NCBI RefSeq assembly: GCF_020131355.1
Contig: NZ_JAHLEL010000020.1
Coordinates: forward strand, 62,001-126,000
Reading direction: 5' to 3'
DNA from: Pseudonocardia sp. ICBG1293
Lineage (GTDB): Bacteria > Actinomycetota > Actinomycetes > Mycobacteriales > Pseudonocardiaceae
DNA length: 64,000 nucleotides
How positions within the stretch are numbered: the stretch's first letter is position 1; the number at the start of each line of letters is the position of its first letter. The notes under the pieces were generated by a model. It was not told the DNA's origin and searched no databases. It saw only the letters and a list, made by a program, of their open reading frames with translations. Positions 25,190-33,975 of this stretch are shown piece after piece. The translations under genes were made by a program, and so were the position numbers.

Positions 25190-26608
25190 GTGCCGCTGTC
25201 CGCCCGTCAGGCCTCGTTGCTCGGGGCCTGGCTGCCCGGGTACGAGGTCGTGGCCGACCTCGGCTGGGGCCTGGTCGGGACCACCGTGCTGCGGGTCCGC
25301 CACGACGGCTCCGACCTCGTCGTGAAGGCCGGCGACGACGCCGACACCCACATCGCCCGTGAGCTGCGCGCCCACCGCGAGTGGCTGGCCCTGCTCGTCG
25401 CCCGCGGTCGTGCGCCGGAGCTCCGCCGGGCCGATGCCGACACGAAGCTCCTGGTCACCCGCTACCTGCCCGGGACCCTGGTGCAGGACACACCCGCCGA
25501 GCACGAGCCGTCGACCTACCGCGCGGCCGGGGAGCTGCTGGCGCTGCTGCACGACCGGCCCGCCGTCGTCGACGACGGCTACGGCGCCCGGTTGCGCGAC
25601 ACCGTCCTGACCAGGCTCGGGCGTCCGCACCGCATCGCACCCGGGATCCTCGCGCGGCTGCGGGCGGAGGTGAGCGGCTGGCCGGTGCCGGCGGCCCGGC
25701 TCGTCCCCACCCACGGTGACTGGCATCCGCGCAACTGGCTGGCGCACGACGGGGCCGTCGCGATGATCGACCTGGGCCGGGCGGCACTGCGCCCACCGCT
25801 CACCGACCTCGTCCGCCTGGCGTCCCGCCAGTTCCGGTGGGACCCGGCGCTGGAGGCCGCCCACCACGACGGCTACGGCGGCGACCCGCGCGAGCCCGGC
25901 CCGTGGCGCCGCGAATGGGTCGCCGAGGCCGTCGGCACCGCGACCTGGGCCCTGGAGGTCGGCGACGAGCCGTTCGAGGCCCATGGACACCGGATGCTCG
26001 CCGAGGCCTTCCCGGACCAGCGTGGCACGGTGCCCCTCGTCGTCGGTCCGGCCGACTCGTTCGACGACCTCGCGACCCTGCTGGGCCCGAAGCGCGACCC
26101 GGACGCGTCGGTCTGCTGGTGCCTCTCGCACCGCGTGCCCGCGGCCACCAACCGCTCCCTGACCGGCCGGGCCCGGGGCGAGTACGTCCGCGAGCTGACG
26201 ACCCGCGCGGTCGCACCCGGCGTCGTCGCCCACGACGACGGCGAACCGGTCGGCCGGGCCGCCGTCGCGCCCCGCGCGACCCTGCCGTTCGCCCGGTCCC
26301 GCACGATCCCGCACGTCGACGACCTGCCGGTCTGGTCGGTGTGGTGCTTCCGGGTCCGCTCCGGGTACCGCGGACGCGGCATCACACACGCCCTGCTCGC
26401 CGGCGCCGTCGCCTACGCCGCGGCCCGGGGGGCACCGGCGGTCGAGGGCTACCCGGTCGACAACCGGGGCGCCCGGGTCGACCCGACCATGGCCTACGTC
26501 GGCACCCGCGCACTGTTCGAGGCCGGCGGGTTCACCCTCGCGGCGCCGACCACCGGGGTGTCCGGCGGGTTCGGGCGGGTGGTCATGCGGCGGTCGACGT
26601 CCGGCTGA
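25190..26608 (+). CDS. fused phosphotransferase (APH-like) and GNAT acetyltransferase
   Basis: A 472-aa bifunctional-looking protein. Residues 1 to about 285 form an aminoglycoside-phosphotransferase-type small-molecule kinase: catalytic loop HGDWHPRN at 175-182 and metal-binding Asp194 in IDLGRA. Residues about 290-472 form a GNAT domain with the acetyl-CoA motif A RSGYRGRG (390-397) and the usual GAPAVEGYPVDN and YVGTRALFEAGGF blocks. No frameshift or stop separates them. The substrate is unknown; possible roles include antibiotic or metabolite modification. GTG 25190 lies right after a TACCGT-like -10, suggesting a leaderless mRNA. Its 3' end overlaps the convergent lnt gene by 26 bp. Confidence 0.85.
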   Translation: MPLSARQASLLGAWLPGYEVVADLGWGLVGTTVLRVRHDGSDLVVKAGDDADTHIARELRAHREWLALLVARGRAPELRRADADTKLLVTRYLPGTLVQDTPAEHEPSTYRAAGELLALLHDRPAVVDDGYGARLRDTVLTRLGRPHRIAPGILARLRAEVSGWPVPAARLVPTHGDWHPRNWLAHDGAVAMIDLGRAALRPPLTDLVRLASRQFRWDPALEAAHHDGYGGDPREPGPWRREWVAEAVGTATWALEVGDEPFEAHGHRMLAEAFPDQRGTVPLVVGPADSFDDLATLLGPKRDPDASVCWCLSHRVPAATNRSLTGRARGEYVRELTTRAVAPGVVAHDDGEPVGRAAVAPRATLPFARSRTIPHVDDLPVWSVWCFRVRSGYRGRGITHALLAGAVAYAAARGAPAVEGYPVDNRGARVDPTMAYVGTRALFEAGGFTLAAPTTGVSGGFGRVVMRRSTSG

Positions 26609-28079
26609 GCGCCCGGCGTCGCAGCAGGTACCCGGCCACGGCCGCGAGCAGCCCGGCCAGTGCGAGGCCGTGCTCGGACCAGGCACCCCAGCGGGTCGCG
26701 AACGTCAGGCCGGTACGCAGCGGCACCTGCTCGACCAGGGTGTCCGCGGTGTAGAGCCCGGTCTGCGCGACGACGGAGCCGTCGGGGCGGATCACCGCGC
26801 TCGCCCCGGACAGCGCCGCGACGACCGCCGCCCGGCCGTGCTCGACGGCCCGCAGCCGCGACATCGCGAGGTGCTGCCAGGTCATCTCGCCGCGCCCGTA
26901 CCAGGCGTTGTTGGTCGGGATCACCAGCAGGGAGCCGCCGTCGGCGACGCCGTCCCGCAGCACGTGGTCGTAGGCGGTCTCGTAGCAGATCGCCGCCGCC
27001 ACCCGGGTGCCCGCGACGGGCAGGACCCCGGGCGCCGTACCCGGGGTGAAGTCGGCCAGCGCGACGAACGGGGTCAGGTACTGCGTGACCGACCGCAGCG
27101 GGATGCGCTCGCCGAACGGCACGAGCTCCTGCTTGGCGTAGCGCTCCCCCACCCCGGTGCCCGGGTTCCACACGGCCACCGCGTTCTCGGTGTCGGTCGC
27201 GCCCGCCTCGTAGCCGGCGCCGATCAGGAACGGCACGCCGAGCGCGTCGACGACCCGGTCGACCGCCGGGTCGACGCCGTCGGTGGACAGCGAGCTCTCC
27301 GGCCACACGACGAGGTCGGGCCGCGGCACCGCGCCGGACCGGACCCGGTCGATCAACACGGAGGTCTCGGCGAGGCTGTTCGCGCGCAGGGTCCTACCGG
27401 CGGTGAACAGGCCGAGCCCGATGTCGGGGGCGTTGCCCTGCACGACCGCGACGGTGCGGGTGCCGTCCTGCGCGTCGACGGGCGGGGTGGGCACCGCGAG
27501 CAGCACGAGCACGATCGCCGCGACCGGGACGAGGCCGACGACCCGGCGGGGACGCTGCAGGAACGCCGCCACGCAGAACCCGGCCGCGACCACCGCGACC
27601 GACACCAGCGGGGCCCCGCCGATCGCGGCCAGCGGCAGGAACGGCCCCTCGACCTGCCCGAACGCGACCCGGCCCCAGGGGAAGCCGTTGAGCGGGAACC
27701 GGCTCTGCACCCATTCCTGCGCGGTGAACGCGAGCGCACCCCACACCGGCGCGGCGGGCAGCCGGGCGGCCAGGGCCACGAGCGCCCCACCCAGCGCCGG
27801 GAACCCCGCCATCACCAGCGACAGCCCCACCCACGGGAACGGGCCGTAGTCGCGGCCGAGGAACTCCTGGATCCACGTCAGGTGCGCCAGGTAGAAGGCG
27901 AACCCGAACACCGCCCCCAGCCATGCGGCCCGACGCACCCGGACCCCGGACAGCGCCCACCAGAGCAGCGCGAACGCCACGATCGCGGTCCACCACACGG
28001 TCCGGGGCGGGAACGCCAGGTGCAGCAGGACCCCGCCCACGACGACCGCCGCGATCCGCAGCGCGAGTGCCTTCACCAC
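26583..28079 (-). CDS. lnt: apolipoprotein N-acyltransferase
   Basis: A 498-aa inner-membrane enzyme that adds the third acyl chain to the N-terminal Cys of lipoproteins. The N-terminal half has about six to seven membrane helices, then an extracytoplasmic CN-hydrolase domain with the Glu-Lys-Cys triad: Glu in VVWPESSLS, Lys in AKQELVPFGERIP, and Cys in AAAICYETAYDH. One final helix lies near the C-terminus. The GTG pair at 28079/28076 sits 4 bp after the stop of the upstream mannosyltransferase-like gene; GTG 28106 would overlap it. Last gene of a four-gene minus-strand operon. Not fused to a Ppm1 domain, unlike some mycobacterial forms. Confidence 0.92.
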   Translation of the reverse strand: MVKALALRIAAVVVGGVLLHLAFPPRTVWWTAIVAFALLWWALSGVRVRRAAWLGAVFGFAFYLAHLTWIQEFLGRDYGPFPWVGLSLVMAGFPALGGALVALAARLPAAPVWGALAFTAQEWVQSRFPLNGFPWGRVAFGQVEGPFLPLAAIGGAPLVSVAVVAAGFCVAAFLQRPRRVVGLVPVAAIVLVLLAVPTPPVDAQDGTRTVAVVQGNAPDIGLGLFTAGRTLRANSLAETSVLIDRVRSGAVPRPDLVVWPESSLSTDGVDPAVDRVVDALGVPFLIGAGYEAGATDTENAVAVWNPGTGVGERYAKQELVPFGERIPLRSVTQYLTPFVALADFTPGTAPGVLPVAGTRVAAAICYETAYDHVLRDGVADGGSLLVIPTNNAWYGRGEMTWQHLAMSRLRAVEHGRAAVVAALSGASAVIRPDGSVVAQTGLYTADTLVEQVPLRTGLTFATRWGAWSEHGLALAGLLAAVAGYLLRRRALSRTSTAA

Positions 28080-28083
28080 GGGG

Positions 28084-29504
28084 TCAGCATGATCCGGTCG
28101 CTGCACCGGCCCGCGCCCGGGTCCGCGCGAGCACCGCCACCACCACCGCGACGACGAGCAGCGCCCCTGCGTAGGCGGCGACGAGCAGCGCCGGCCGGCC
28201 GGAGAAGTCCCCGGCGAGCGGTGGCAGCAGCACCGCGAACACCGCGACGACCCCGGTCAGCACCGTCCGCGCCCGCGGCGGGAGCGGCACGCAGGCCAGC
28301 GGGGTCAGCGCCCACAGCAGGTACCACGGGTGCAGCACCGGCCCGAGCACGACAACGGCACCGAGCACCAGGCCGAGCGCCGCCGTCGCACCGGTCCGGC
28401 CCCGGGCCTGTGCCACGAGCACCCCGGCGACGAGCACCGCGGCGAGCACCGTCCCGGCGGCGAGCGCCGCCCCCAGCGCCGCGGCCGGGTCGGCGCCGAG
28501 CAGGCCCGCGAGCGCCGCGGCCCAGTTGGACGGCGCCATCCAGCTGAACAGCTGCCCGGGCGCGGAGACCGCCCCGAGCCAGCTCCCCCCGCCGGCGTCG
28601 ACGGCCGACACCGCGAGCGCGACCGCCACGGACACCCCCGCGACCGCCGCGACCGCCGCCCACCGGTGGGCACGGCCGGGCGCGGACCGGGCCGCGGCGA
28701 CCGCCAGGACCACCAGACCGGCCGCCGCGGGGGCCTTCACCAGCGCCCCCAGCGCGACGAGCGCGGTGCCGGCGACGAGCGCCGCCCGCGACCCGCGCTG
28801 CGCGGTGGCGAGCCCCACGAGCACCAGCGCGAGCATCGGCCCGTCGTTGTGCATGCCGCCGAGGAGGTGCCAGAGCACCAGCGGGTTCGCGACCCCCCCC
28901 TGACCAGCGCCGTCCCGGGCGGGACCCCGTGCGCGCGGGCCAGGCGCACCACGGCCCACGCCATCCCCGCCACCGCGACGACGGCGAGCAACCGGTACGC
29001 CGCCACCCCGGCGACCACCCCGTCCCCGGCGACGGCGGCGACCGCCCTCTGCCACAGGTCGGTCACCGGCCCGTACGGCGACGGTGTCTCCCGCCAGTAG
29101 CCGTCGACCCGTGCGAGGACCGGTGATCCGGCGGGCAGCCCGGCCGCGGGCCCGACGCGGTGCGGGTCGGCCCCGCCGAGCGCGACCATCCCCTGGGCCA
29201 GGTAGCTGTACACGTCACGGGAGAACAGCGGCGGCGCGACGAGCAGCGGGGCGCCCCAGGCGAGCAGCACCCGTACCGCCCGTGCCGGGGCCACCGGTGT
29301 GCGCACCAGTTGCAGCCAGGCCACGACGACCAGCCCCATCCCGGTCACCGCGACGCCGAGCGCGACCGGCGACCCGGGCCGGAGCACCACCGCCCAGGCG
29401 CCGCCCGTCAGCAGCACCGCCCCGGCGGCGCCGAGCACCGTCGGCACGGCCCCGGCGGCCCCGATCGCGGGCGGTGCCGGGGCCGGGCGGTCCTCCTCCC
29501 CCAC
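28084..29504 (-). pseudogene. MptB-like GT-C mannosyltransferase, frameshifted at a C8/G8 tract
   Basis: A polytopic glycosyltransferase of the polyprenol-phosphate-mannose-dependent type. The N-terminal part (29504 to about 28901) has the family signature LFSRDVYSYLAQGMVALGG and WRETPSPYGPV. The C-terminal part (about 28892 to 28084) continues in a different frame with NPLVLWHLLGGMHNDGP and the HPWYLLWALTP segment. The frames meet at an eight-base homopolymer, C8 at 28893-28900 on the plus strand. One more base, or two fewer, restores a single frame of about 473 residues. This may be a sequencing error, a true pseudogene, or slippage-based phase variation. It lies 8 bp after the 676-aa gene. 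MptB-family enzymes elongate lipomannan in mycobacteria and corynebacteria. Confidence 0.8.
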
Positions 29505-29512
29505 GGCCGGGG

Positions 29513-31543
29513 TCAGGCGGTCGGGCCCGCCGGACCGTCGGACGCCTGGAGCGCCCCGGCGGGGAGCCGGTCGGCACCCCAGCTGCGCTCGATGTAGCCG
29601 ACGATCGTGGCGATGTCCTCGGCGGGCACCCGCTCGGGCTCGCCGTGCTCCAGCGGGTCGCCGTGGAAGATGTAGAGCCTCGACGCGAACTGGTCGAACG
29701 GCAGCGACGCCTCGCCGAACCGTTCCCCGTTGCCCGCCGTCGAGACGACCACGCCGTCGCCCCAGTCCTGCCCGCTGTCGTTGTTCGGGTTGTAGAAGTA
29801 CACCCGCATCACGTCGTTCGGGTCCGGTGCGACCCGCAGGACGGCGATGGCGTGCCAGCCGACGTAGCGGGCGGCGCTGTCGGTGACCGCGATGCCCGCG
29901 GGCTGCGGGTGGATGAGCGGCGGCCCGCCGTTGTAGCCGGGGTGGTAGCCGGCGTGGAACTGGCGCAGGAACGCGTCGAGGTCGGTGAGGTTGCCCGTCT
30001 CGACGTCGACGTTGATGTGGAACCCGCGGGCCGCCCACCAGCCGTGGAACTCCGGGTTGACCCAGCGGTGCGGGTCCCCGGGGCGGTCCGCGCAGCGGCG
30101 GCCCATCTCGGCGTAGATCCGGTCCAGGTGCGGCACGACGACCAACGACACCGGGTCGAGGTCGATCGGCAGCTTCTCCGCGACCCCGGCCCCGCTCTCG
30201 GTCGAGGAGATCCGCTGCCCCTCGAAGTGCATGACGATCTCGTCGTCGCGGGCGGCCCAGACGACCATCTGCAGCAGGTAGTCCGGGTCGTTGTAGGCCC
30301 ACATCGACAGGGCGCGCGCCGACTGGCAGGTGGGGTTGTCGCCCTGCCCCACGCCGAGCGGCTGGCCCAGCATCGACAGCACACCGGCCAGCAGCCGGAC
30401 CTCGGGCTCGGGCTGCTCGCCGAACGCCGCGACCAGGCGCTGCCGGGCCGCCGGACCGATCTCGAGCGCGATCTGGCGCCACAGACCGGGCACCACCGGC
30501 GGCTCGTAGAGGATGCCGCGGTCGAGCAGCAGCGACAGGCCGTAGATGCACTGCGCGGTGTGCGGGGTGACCGCCTCCTCGATCAGACGGTGGACCAGGT
30601 CACGGAAGCGCAGCAGGCAGTTCTTGCCGGTGTCGGACAGCCCGAGCGCCTCGGCGAGCAGGTAGTCGCTCTCGTGCCGCAGGAACTGCAGCAGCTCCGC
30701 GTGGTACGGCGACACCAGCCCGGTGTCGTGCATGGCCCGGGCGAACCCGGCGGCCTCGTACTGCAGACCGCCGGTGTCCATCGCCTCCAGCCGGGACCGG
30801 AACACGTCGATGCCCGGGTCCTCGCGGCTCGCCTCGGTGGTCCCGAACAGGGCGGTGATCAGCCGGTCGAGCCCCTGACCGGAGGACAGGTCGACGCTCG
30901 GGTCCCCGCGCCACACCGACAGCCGGGTGATCAGTGACGACACCTGGTCGACCTGGATCGGCCGCTGGCGCAGGATCCGCCAGATCTCGTCCACCAGCTT
31001 GTCCAGGACGCTGTCGTAGCCGATGCCCTCGGCGATGTGGCGGAACAGGTCGCGGATCATCTGGGCCGTCCGGCCCTCGTGGACCCGCTCCGCCTCGGTC
31101 GGCGGGGTGAACAGCAGCTCGAGGTTCATCGCCAGCACCTGGGACAGGAACTGCCGGGCGTCCTCGGCCGAGATCCCCGGGTGCTCGTACTCCCCCAGGG
31201 CGACCGCGAGCATCCGCAGCTCGCTGGTCGCCTCCATCACCACGGTGTCGGCGACGCCGCTGTGCAGCCCGGCCCCGACGAAGGCCGGGACCAGGATGTC
31301 CGGCTGTGCCCAGTCGGTGCCGGCGAACACGCCGGCGTCCTCCAGTTCGCGGGCGCGGGCCTGCACGGCGGCGGGCCCTCCGTCCTGCAGCAGGACACGG
31401 CGGAGCTGCTCCAGGACCCTGCGGATCTTCGTCGTCTTACCGAAGTCCGGGGTCCTGGCCAGGTCCCGGGTGGCGTCGTCGAGCGAGACCAGGCGCCTGT
31501 CCAGCACGGAGGTCCCACTCGCGACGTCGACGGTCGGTTTCAC
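29513..31543 (-). CDS. large uncharacterised protein with papain-like Cys-His-Asn pattern, partner of ATP-grasp
   Basis: A 676-aa cytoplasmic protein with no signal peptide or membrane helix. The first 370 residues are helical (for example RKIRRVLEQLRRVLL-like and FLRHESDYLLAEALGL stretches) without a recognised domain. The last 300 contain a candidate thiol-hydrolase/transglutaminase-like core: Cys406 in GDNPTCQSARALSMWA, His564 in YVGWHAIAVLRV, and Asn585 in VYFYNPNND. Order and spacing (158, then 21) fit a papain-like triad. GTG 31543 follows a GAGGG site, 47 bp after the ATP-grasp gene. The pairing suggests one enzyme makes an amide or ester bond and the other cleaves or transfers it. The substrate is unknown. 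I know of no description of this family. Confidence 0.65.
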   Translation of the reverse strand: MKPTVDVASGTSVLDRRLVSLDDATRDLARTPDFGKTTKIRRVLEQLRRVLLQDGGPAAVQARARELEDAGVFAGTDWAQPDILVPAFVGAGLHSGVADTVVMEATSELRMLAVALGEYEHPGISAEDARQFLSQVLAMNLELLFTPPTEAERVHEGRTAQMIRDLFRHIAEGIGYDSVLDKLVDEIWRILRQRPIQVDQVSSLITRLSVWRGDPSVDLSSGQGLDRLITALFGTTEASREDPGIDVFRSRLEAMDTGGLQYEAAGFARAMHDTGLVSPYHAELLQFLRHESDYLLAEALGLSDTGKNCLLRFRDLVHRLIEEAVTPHTAQCIYGLSLLLDRGILYEPPVVPGLWRQIALEIGPAARQRLVAAFGEQPEPEVRLLAGVLSMLGQPLGVGQGDNPTCQSARALSMWAYNDPDYLLQMVVWAARDDEIVMHFEGQRISSTESGAGVAEKLPIDLDPVSLVVVPHLDRIYAEMGRRCADRPGDPHRWVNPEFHGWWAARGFHINVDVETGNLTDLDAFLRQFHAGYHPGYNGGPPLIHPQPAGIAVTDSAARYVGWHAIAVLRVAPDPNDVMRVYFYNPNNDSGQDWGDGVVVSTAGNGERFGEASLPFDQFASRLYIFHGDPLEHGEPERVPAEDIATIVGYIERSWGADRLPAGALQASDGPAGPTA

Positions 31544-31590
31544 ACGGCTTCCCTCGTTCGGGCTCCACGTCCGTGGGCGGGTACCCGCCC

Positions 31591-32832
31591 TCAGACGTAG
31601 AAGTCGAGTTCTTCCTGCTTCTTCAACAGATCGCGCATCCGGTAGGGGTCGTCCCCGAAGAAGTACAGCAGACCCCAGTGGGTGCCGAACGCGGTCCTCT
31701 TGGTCACCGTCTCCTCGACCGGCGACGTGAGGTCGTGCGACTCGTAGTAGTCGTCGTCCTCGGTCTCCTCGGGGATCTGCAGGCTGCTGACGACGCGGCG
31801 GCGCGGGTAGACGCCGAAGCAGCCCGCGACACCGGAGGCACCCTCGACCTCCTTCGGGAAGAAGGCGTCGATCTCCTCCTCGGTGGTCTTCGGGTCGAAC
31901 GCCAGCACGAGGCCCTGGTAGGCGTTGAACCCGTAGGAGCGCTCGAGCAGCTCGAAGACCTTGAAGCCCGGCGGCCGGTAGGCGACCTCGCCGAAGTACA
32001 TCTCGCCGTCGGAGGTGACGAAGTACTCCGGGTGGACGAAGCCGAACTCGATGTCGAAGGTCTTGATCAGCTTCTCGATCTGGGCGGTGATCGCGGGCCG
32101 GTACTTCTCCAGCTCCGGGGTCGCCGGCACGAACACCGAGTAACCGAGGGTGACGTACTCGGAGATGTTGAGAAACTTGATCTTGCCGTTGTGCACCCAC
32201 GCCTCGACCGCGAACTCCCACCCGTCGAGGTGGGACTCCATCAGGAGCGGGAACTCCTCGTCCGGGATGTTGTCGATGTCCTCGTAGGTGCGCACCACCC
32301 GGTGCCCGAGGCAGCCCGCCTTGTCGAACGCCTTGATGTGGATCGGGTCGTTCGGGTCGCCGTCGAGCTTCAGCAGGGTCTGGTTGACACGCTTGAGGAA
32401 ACGGACGATGTCGTCACGGTCGTGGGCCTCCTCGAAGATGCCCACCCGGATTCCGCCGAGCTGCGCCCGGCGCTTCATCAGTGCCTTGTCCCGGAGCAGC
32501 ATCGCCTGGCCGAACAGCCGCGGGTTGTCGAGCAGCACCGAATTGATGGCACCGGCCCATTCCACCGTTTCCTCGAACAGCGGGATGGCGACGTCGACCC
32601 CCATCTCCTGCAACGTCTCCGCGATCTCCATCGAGCGGTCGTTCAGCCGCTCGAAGTTCCACGGGACGTACGGGATCTCGTGCTCCCTGCAATATTCCTC
32701 GGCCCAGTCCGGGGCGACGACGACATAGCGGCGATCGAAGCGGTCGATCGCCTCCACCGCACTGAGACTCCAACCGAGAAGAGCGACGTATCCCTTTTCC
32801 GGATTCTTGGTGGCTGAGTCGGACCGAGGCAT
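31591..32832 (-). CDS. ATP-grasp family ligase
   Basis: A 413-aa ATP-grasp enzyme, expected to couple ATP to carboxylate-amine (or similar) bond formation. It begins with a Rossmann-like preATP-grasp domain (YVALLGWSLSAVEAI, VVVAPDWAEEYC). The ATP-grasp core follows, with nucleotide-binding segment HIKAFDKAG, strand LLMESHLDGWEFAVEAWV, and metal-binding motif MYFGEVAYRPPGF. The Asn of the common ExNxR motif is Ala here, as in several specialised ATP-grasp groups. ATG 32832 is preceded by GGGAGG. It heads the operon ATP-grasp / 676-aa protein / mannosyltransferase / lnt. An AT-richer stretch at 32840-32890 probably holds the promoter. The substrate is unknown. Confidence 0.85.
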   Translation of the reverse strand: MPRSDSATKNPEKGYVALLGWSLSAVEAIDRFDRRYVVVAPDWAEEYCREHEIPYVPWNFERLNDRSMEIAETLQEMGVDVAIPLFEETVEWAGAINSVLLDNPRLFGQAMLLRDKALMKRRAQLGGIRVGIFEEAHDRDDIVRFLKRVNQTLLKLDGDPNDPIHIKAFDKAGCLGHRVVRTYEDIDNIPDEEFPLLMESHLDGWEFAVEAWVHNGKIKFLNISEYVTLGYSVFVPATPELEKYRPAITAQIEKLIKTFDIEFGFVHPEYFVTSDGEMYFGEVAYRPPGFKVFELLERSYGFNAYQGLVLAFDPKTTEEEIDAFFPKEVEGASGVAGCFGVYPRRRVVSSLQIPEETEDDDYYESHDLTSPVEETVTKRTAFGTHWGLLYFFGDDPYRMRDLLKKQEELDFYV

Positions 32833-32931
32833 GGAAGAGCAACCTCCCGATTTCGATGAATTAACGTGGCGAATGCTTGAGTCCACACCGTACCCCGAGT
32901 ACGCCGCAGCGGCGGATCGTGGCGGTGGGAC

Positions 32932-33870
32932 TCAGTCCTCGTCGGGCCCGGCGACGCCCGACAGCCGGACCAGCCTGCGGAGCCGGCCCGCGACGGTGTC
33001 CTTGGTCAGCGGCGGGTCGGCGAGGCGGCCGAGCTCGGCCAGCGACAGCGACGGGTGCTCCAGACGCAGCAACGCGGTCTCCCGCAGATGGGGGGCGACG
33101 TCGGCGCCGAGCACCTGCAGCGCCAGCCGGACCCGCTCCGCGGTCGCGGCGGCGGCCGTCGCGGCCCGGTGCGCGTTCACCGTCTGCAACGAGCCGTCCG
33201 CGGCCGACGGCTCCCGCGGGACGGCCGGGACCCGGCCGAGCGCCTCGGCCACACCCGGCGCCCCGACGCTGCGCAGCAGGGACTCGGCGCTGTCCGGGTC
33301 CCGCACGACCACCCGGTGCCCGGTCACCGTCTCCTGCGGCGCGGCCAGCACCCCGAGCCCGCGGGCCGCGCCCACGAGGGCGAGCACGACCGCCGGCCCG
33401 GAGCAGCTGACGACCAGCCGGATCCGCCCGGCCGGACGGACGATCCGGCCCCGGGCGATCAGCGCCCCGCGCCAGACCCCGGCGGCCACGGCCGGCCCCG
33501 CCGCGACGACGGCGGGCGGCAGCCCGTGGACCGGCCGGCCGATCCGGTCGACCAGGCCCGTCGCCCGGGCCAGGTCGGCGCCGGGCGCCGTGACCCGCAG
33601 CTGGTAGCGCAGGGTCGTGCCGCCGGCCGTGACCACCTCGGCCCGCATCCCGCCGCGCCCGTGCAGCGCCCCGAGCTCGGAGCGCATCCGCAGCGCGGGG
33701 GCCGGCGCGTCGAACTCGGCGAGGATCGTCGTCCGGCCGTCGTGCACGCCCACCTCGCCCGCCAGCCGCAGCTGGGTGACGAGCCCGGCGTGCCGGACAC
33801 CGGGACGCTCCTCGCGGACCGCACCGAGCTCGCGGTGCAGCTCGGCGGTCACGCGCTCCAGGTCGAACAC
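32932..33870 (-). CDS. WhiA-like DNA-binding protein, short divergent form
   Basis: A 312-aa protein with the WhiA layout: an N-terminal LAGLIDADG-type homing-endonuclease-like fold (HAGLVTQLRLAGEVGVHDGRTTI, GRPVHGLPPAVV, WRGALIARG) and a C-terminal helix-turn-helix (LRLEHPSLSLAELGRLADPPLTKDTVAGRLRRLVRLS). Canonical actinobacterial WhiA has a longer C-terminal tail and sits with uvrC, yvcK and rapZ, none of which is nearby. This is therefore probably a second, diverged copy rather than the sporulation regulator itself. GTG 33870 is preceded by CAGGAG. The downstream ATP-grasp operon starts 99 bp away on the same strand, so a regulatory link is possible but unproven. Confidence 0.78.
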   Translation of the reverse strand: MFDLERVTAELHRELGAVREERPGVRHAGLVTQLRLAGEVGVHDGRTTILAEFDAPAPALRMRSELGALHGRGGMRAEVVTAGGTTLRYQLRVTAPGADLARATGLVDRIGRPVHGLPPAVVAAGPAVAAGVWRGALIARGRIVRPAGRIRLVVSCSGPAVVLALVGAARGLGVLAAPQETVTGHRVVVRDPDSAESLLRSVGAPGVAEALGRVPAVPREPSAADGSLQTVNAHRAATAAAATAERVRLALQVLGADVAPHLRETALLRLEHPSLSLAELGRLADPPLTKDTVAGRLRRLVRLSGVAGPDED

Positions 33871-33926
33871 GGTCGTCTCCTGCGAGGGGAAGCGGCAGGA
33901 CGGGGACACATCCCCCGAGGTGAACC

Positions 33927-33947
33927 CCGCCCTGCCCGGGAGGGCGG
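33927..33947 (-). terminator. hairpin downstream of small Cys/His protein
   Basis: Arms CCGCCCT and AGGGCGG, 29 bp past the stop of the gene at 33976 and just ahead of the WhiA-like start. Confidence 0.45.
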
Positions 33948-33975
33948 AGCGCCTCGGCGCCCCACCGTGGCCAGA

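Noticed and set aside
26583..28079. Lnt-Ppm1 fusion as in some mycobacteria
   Set aside because: The protein ends after the CN-hydrolase domain and final helix; no GT2 domain follows in frame.
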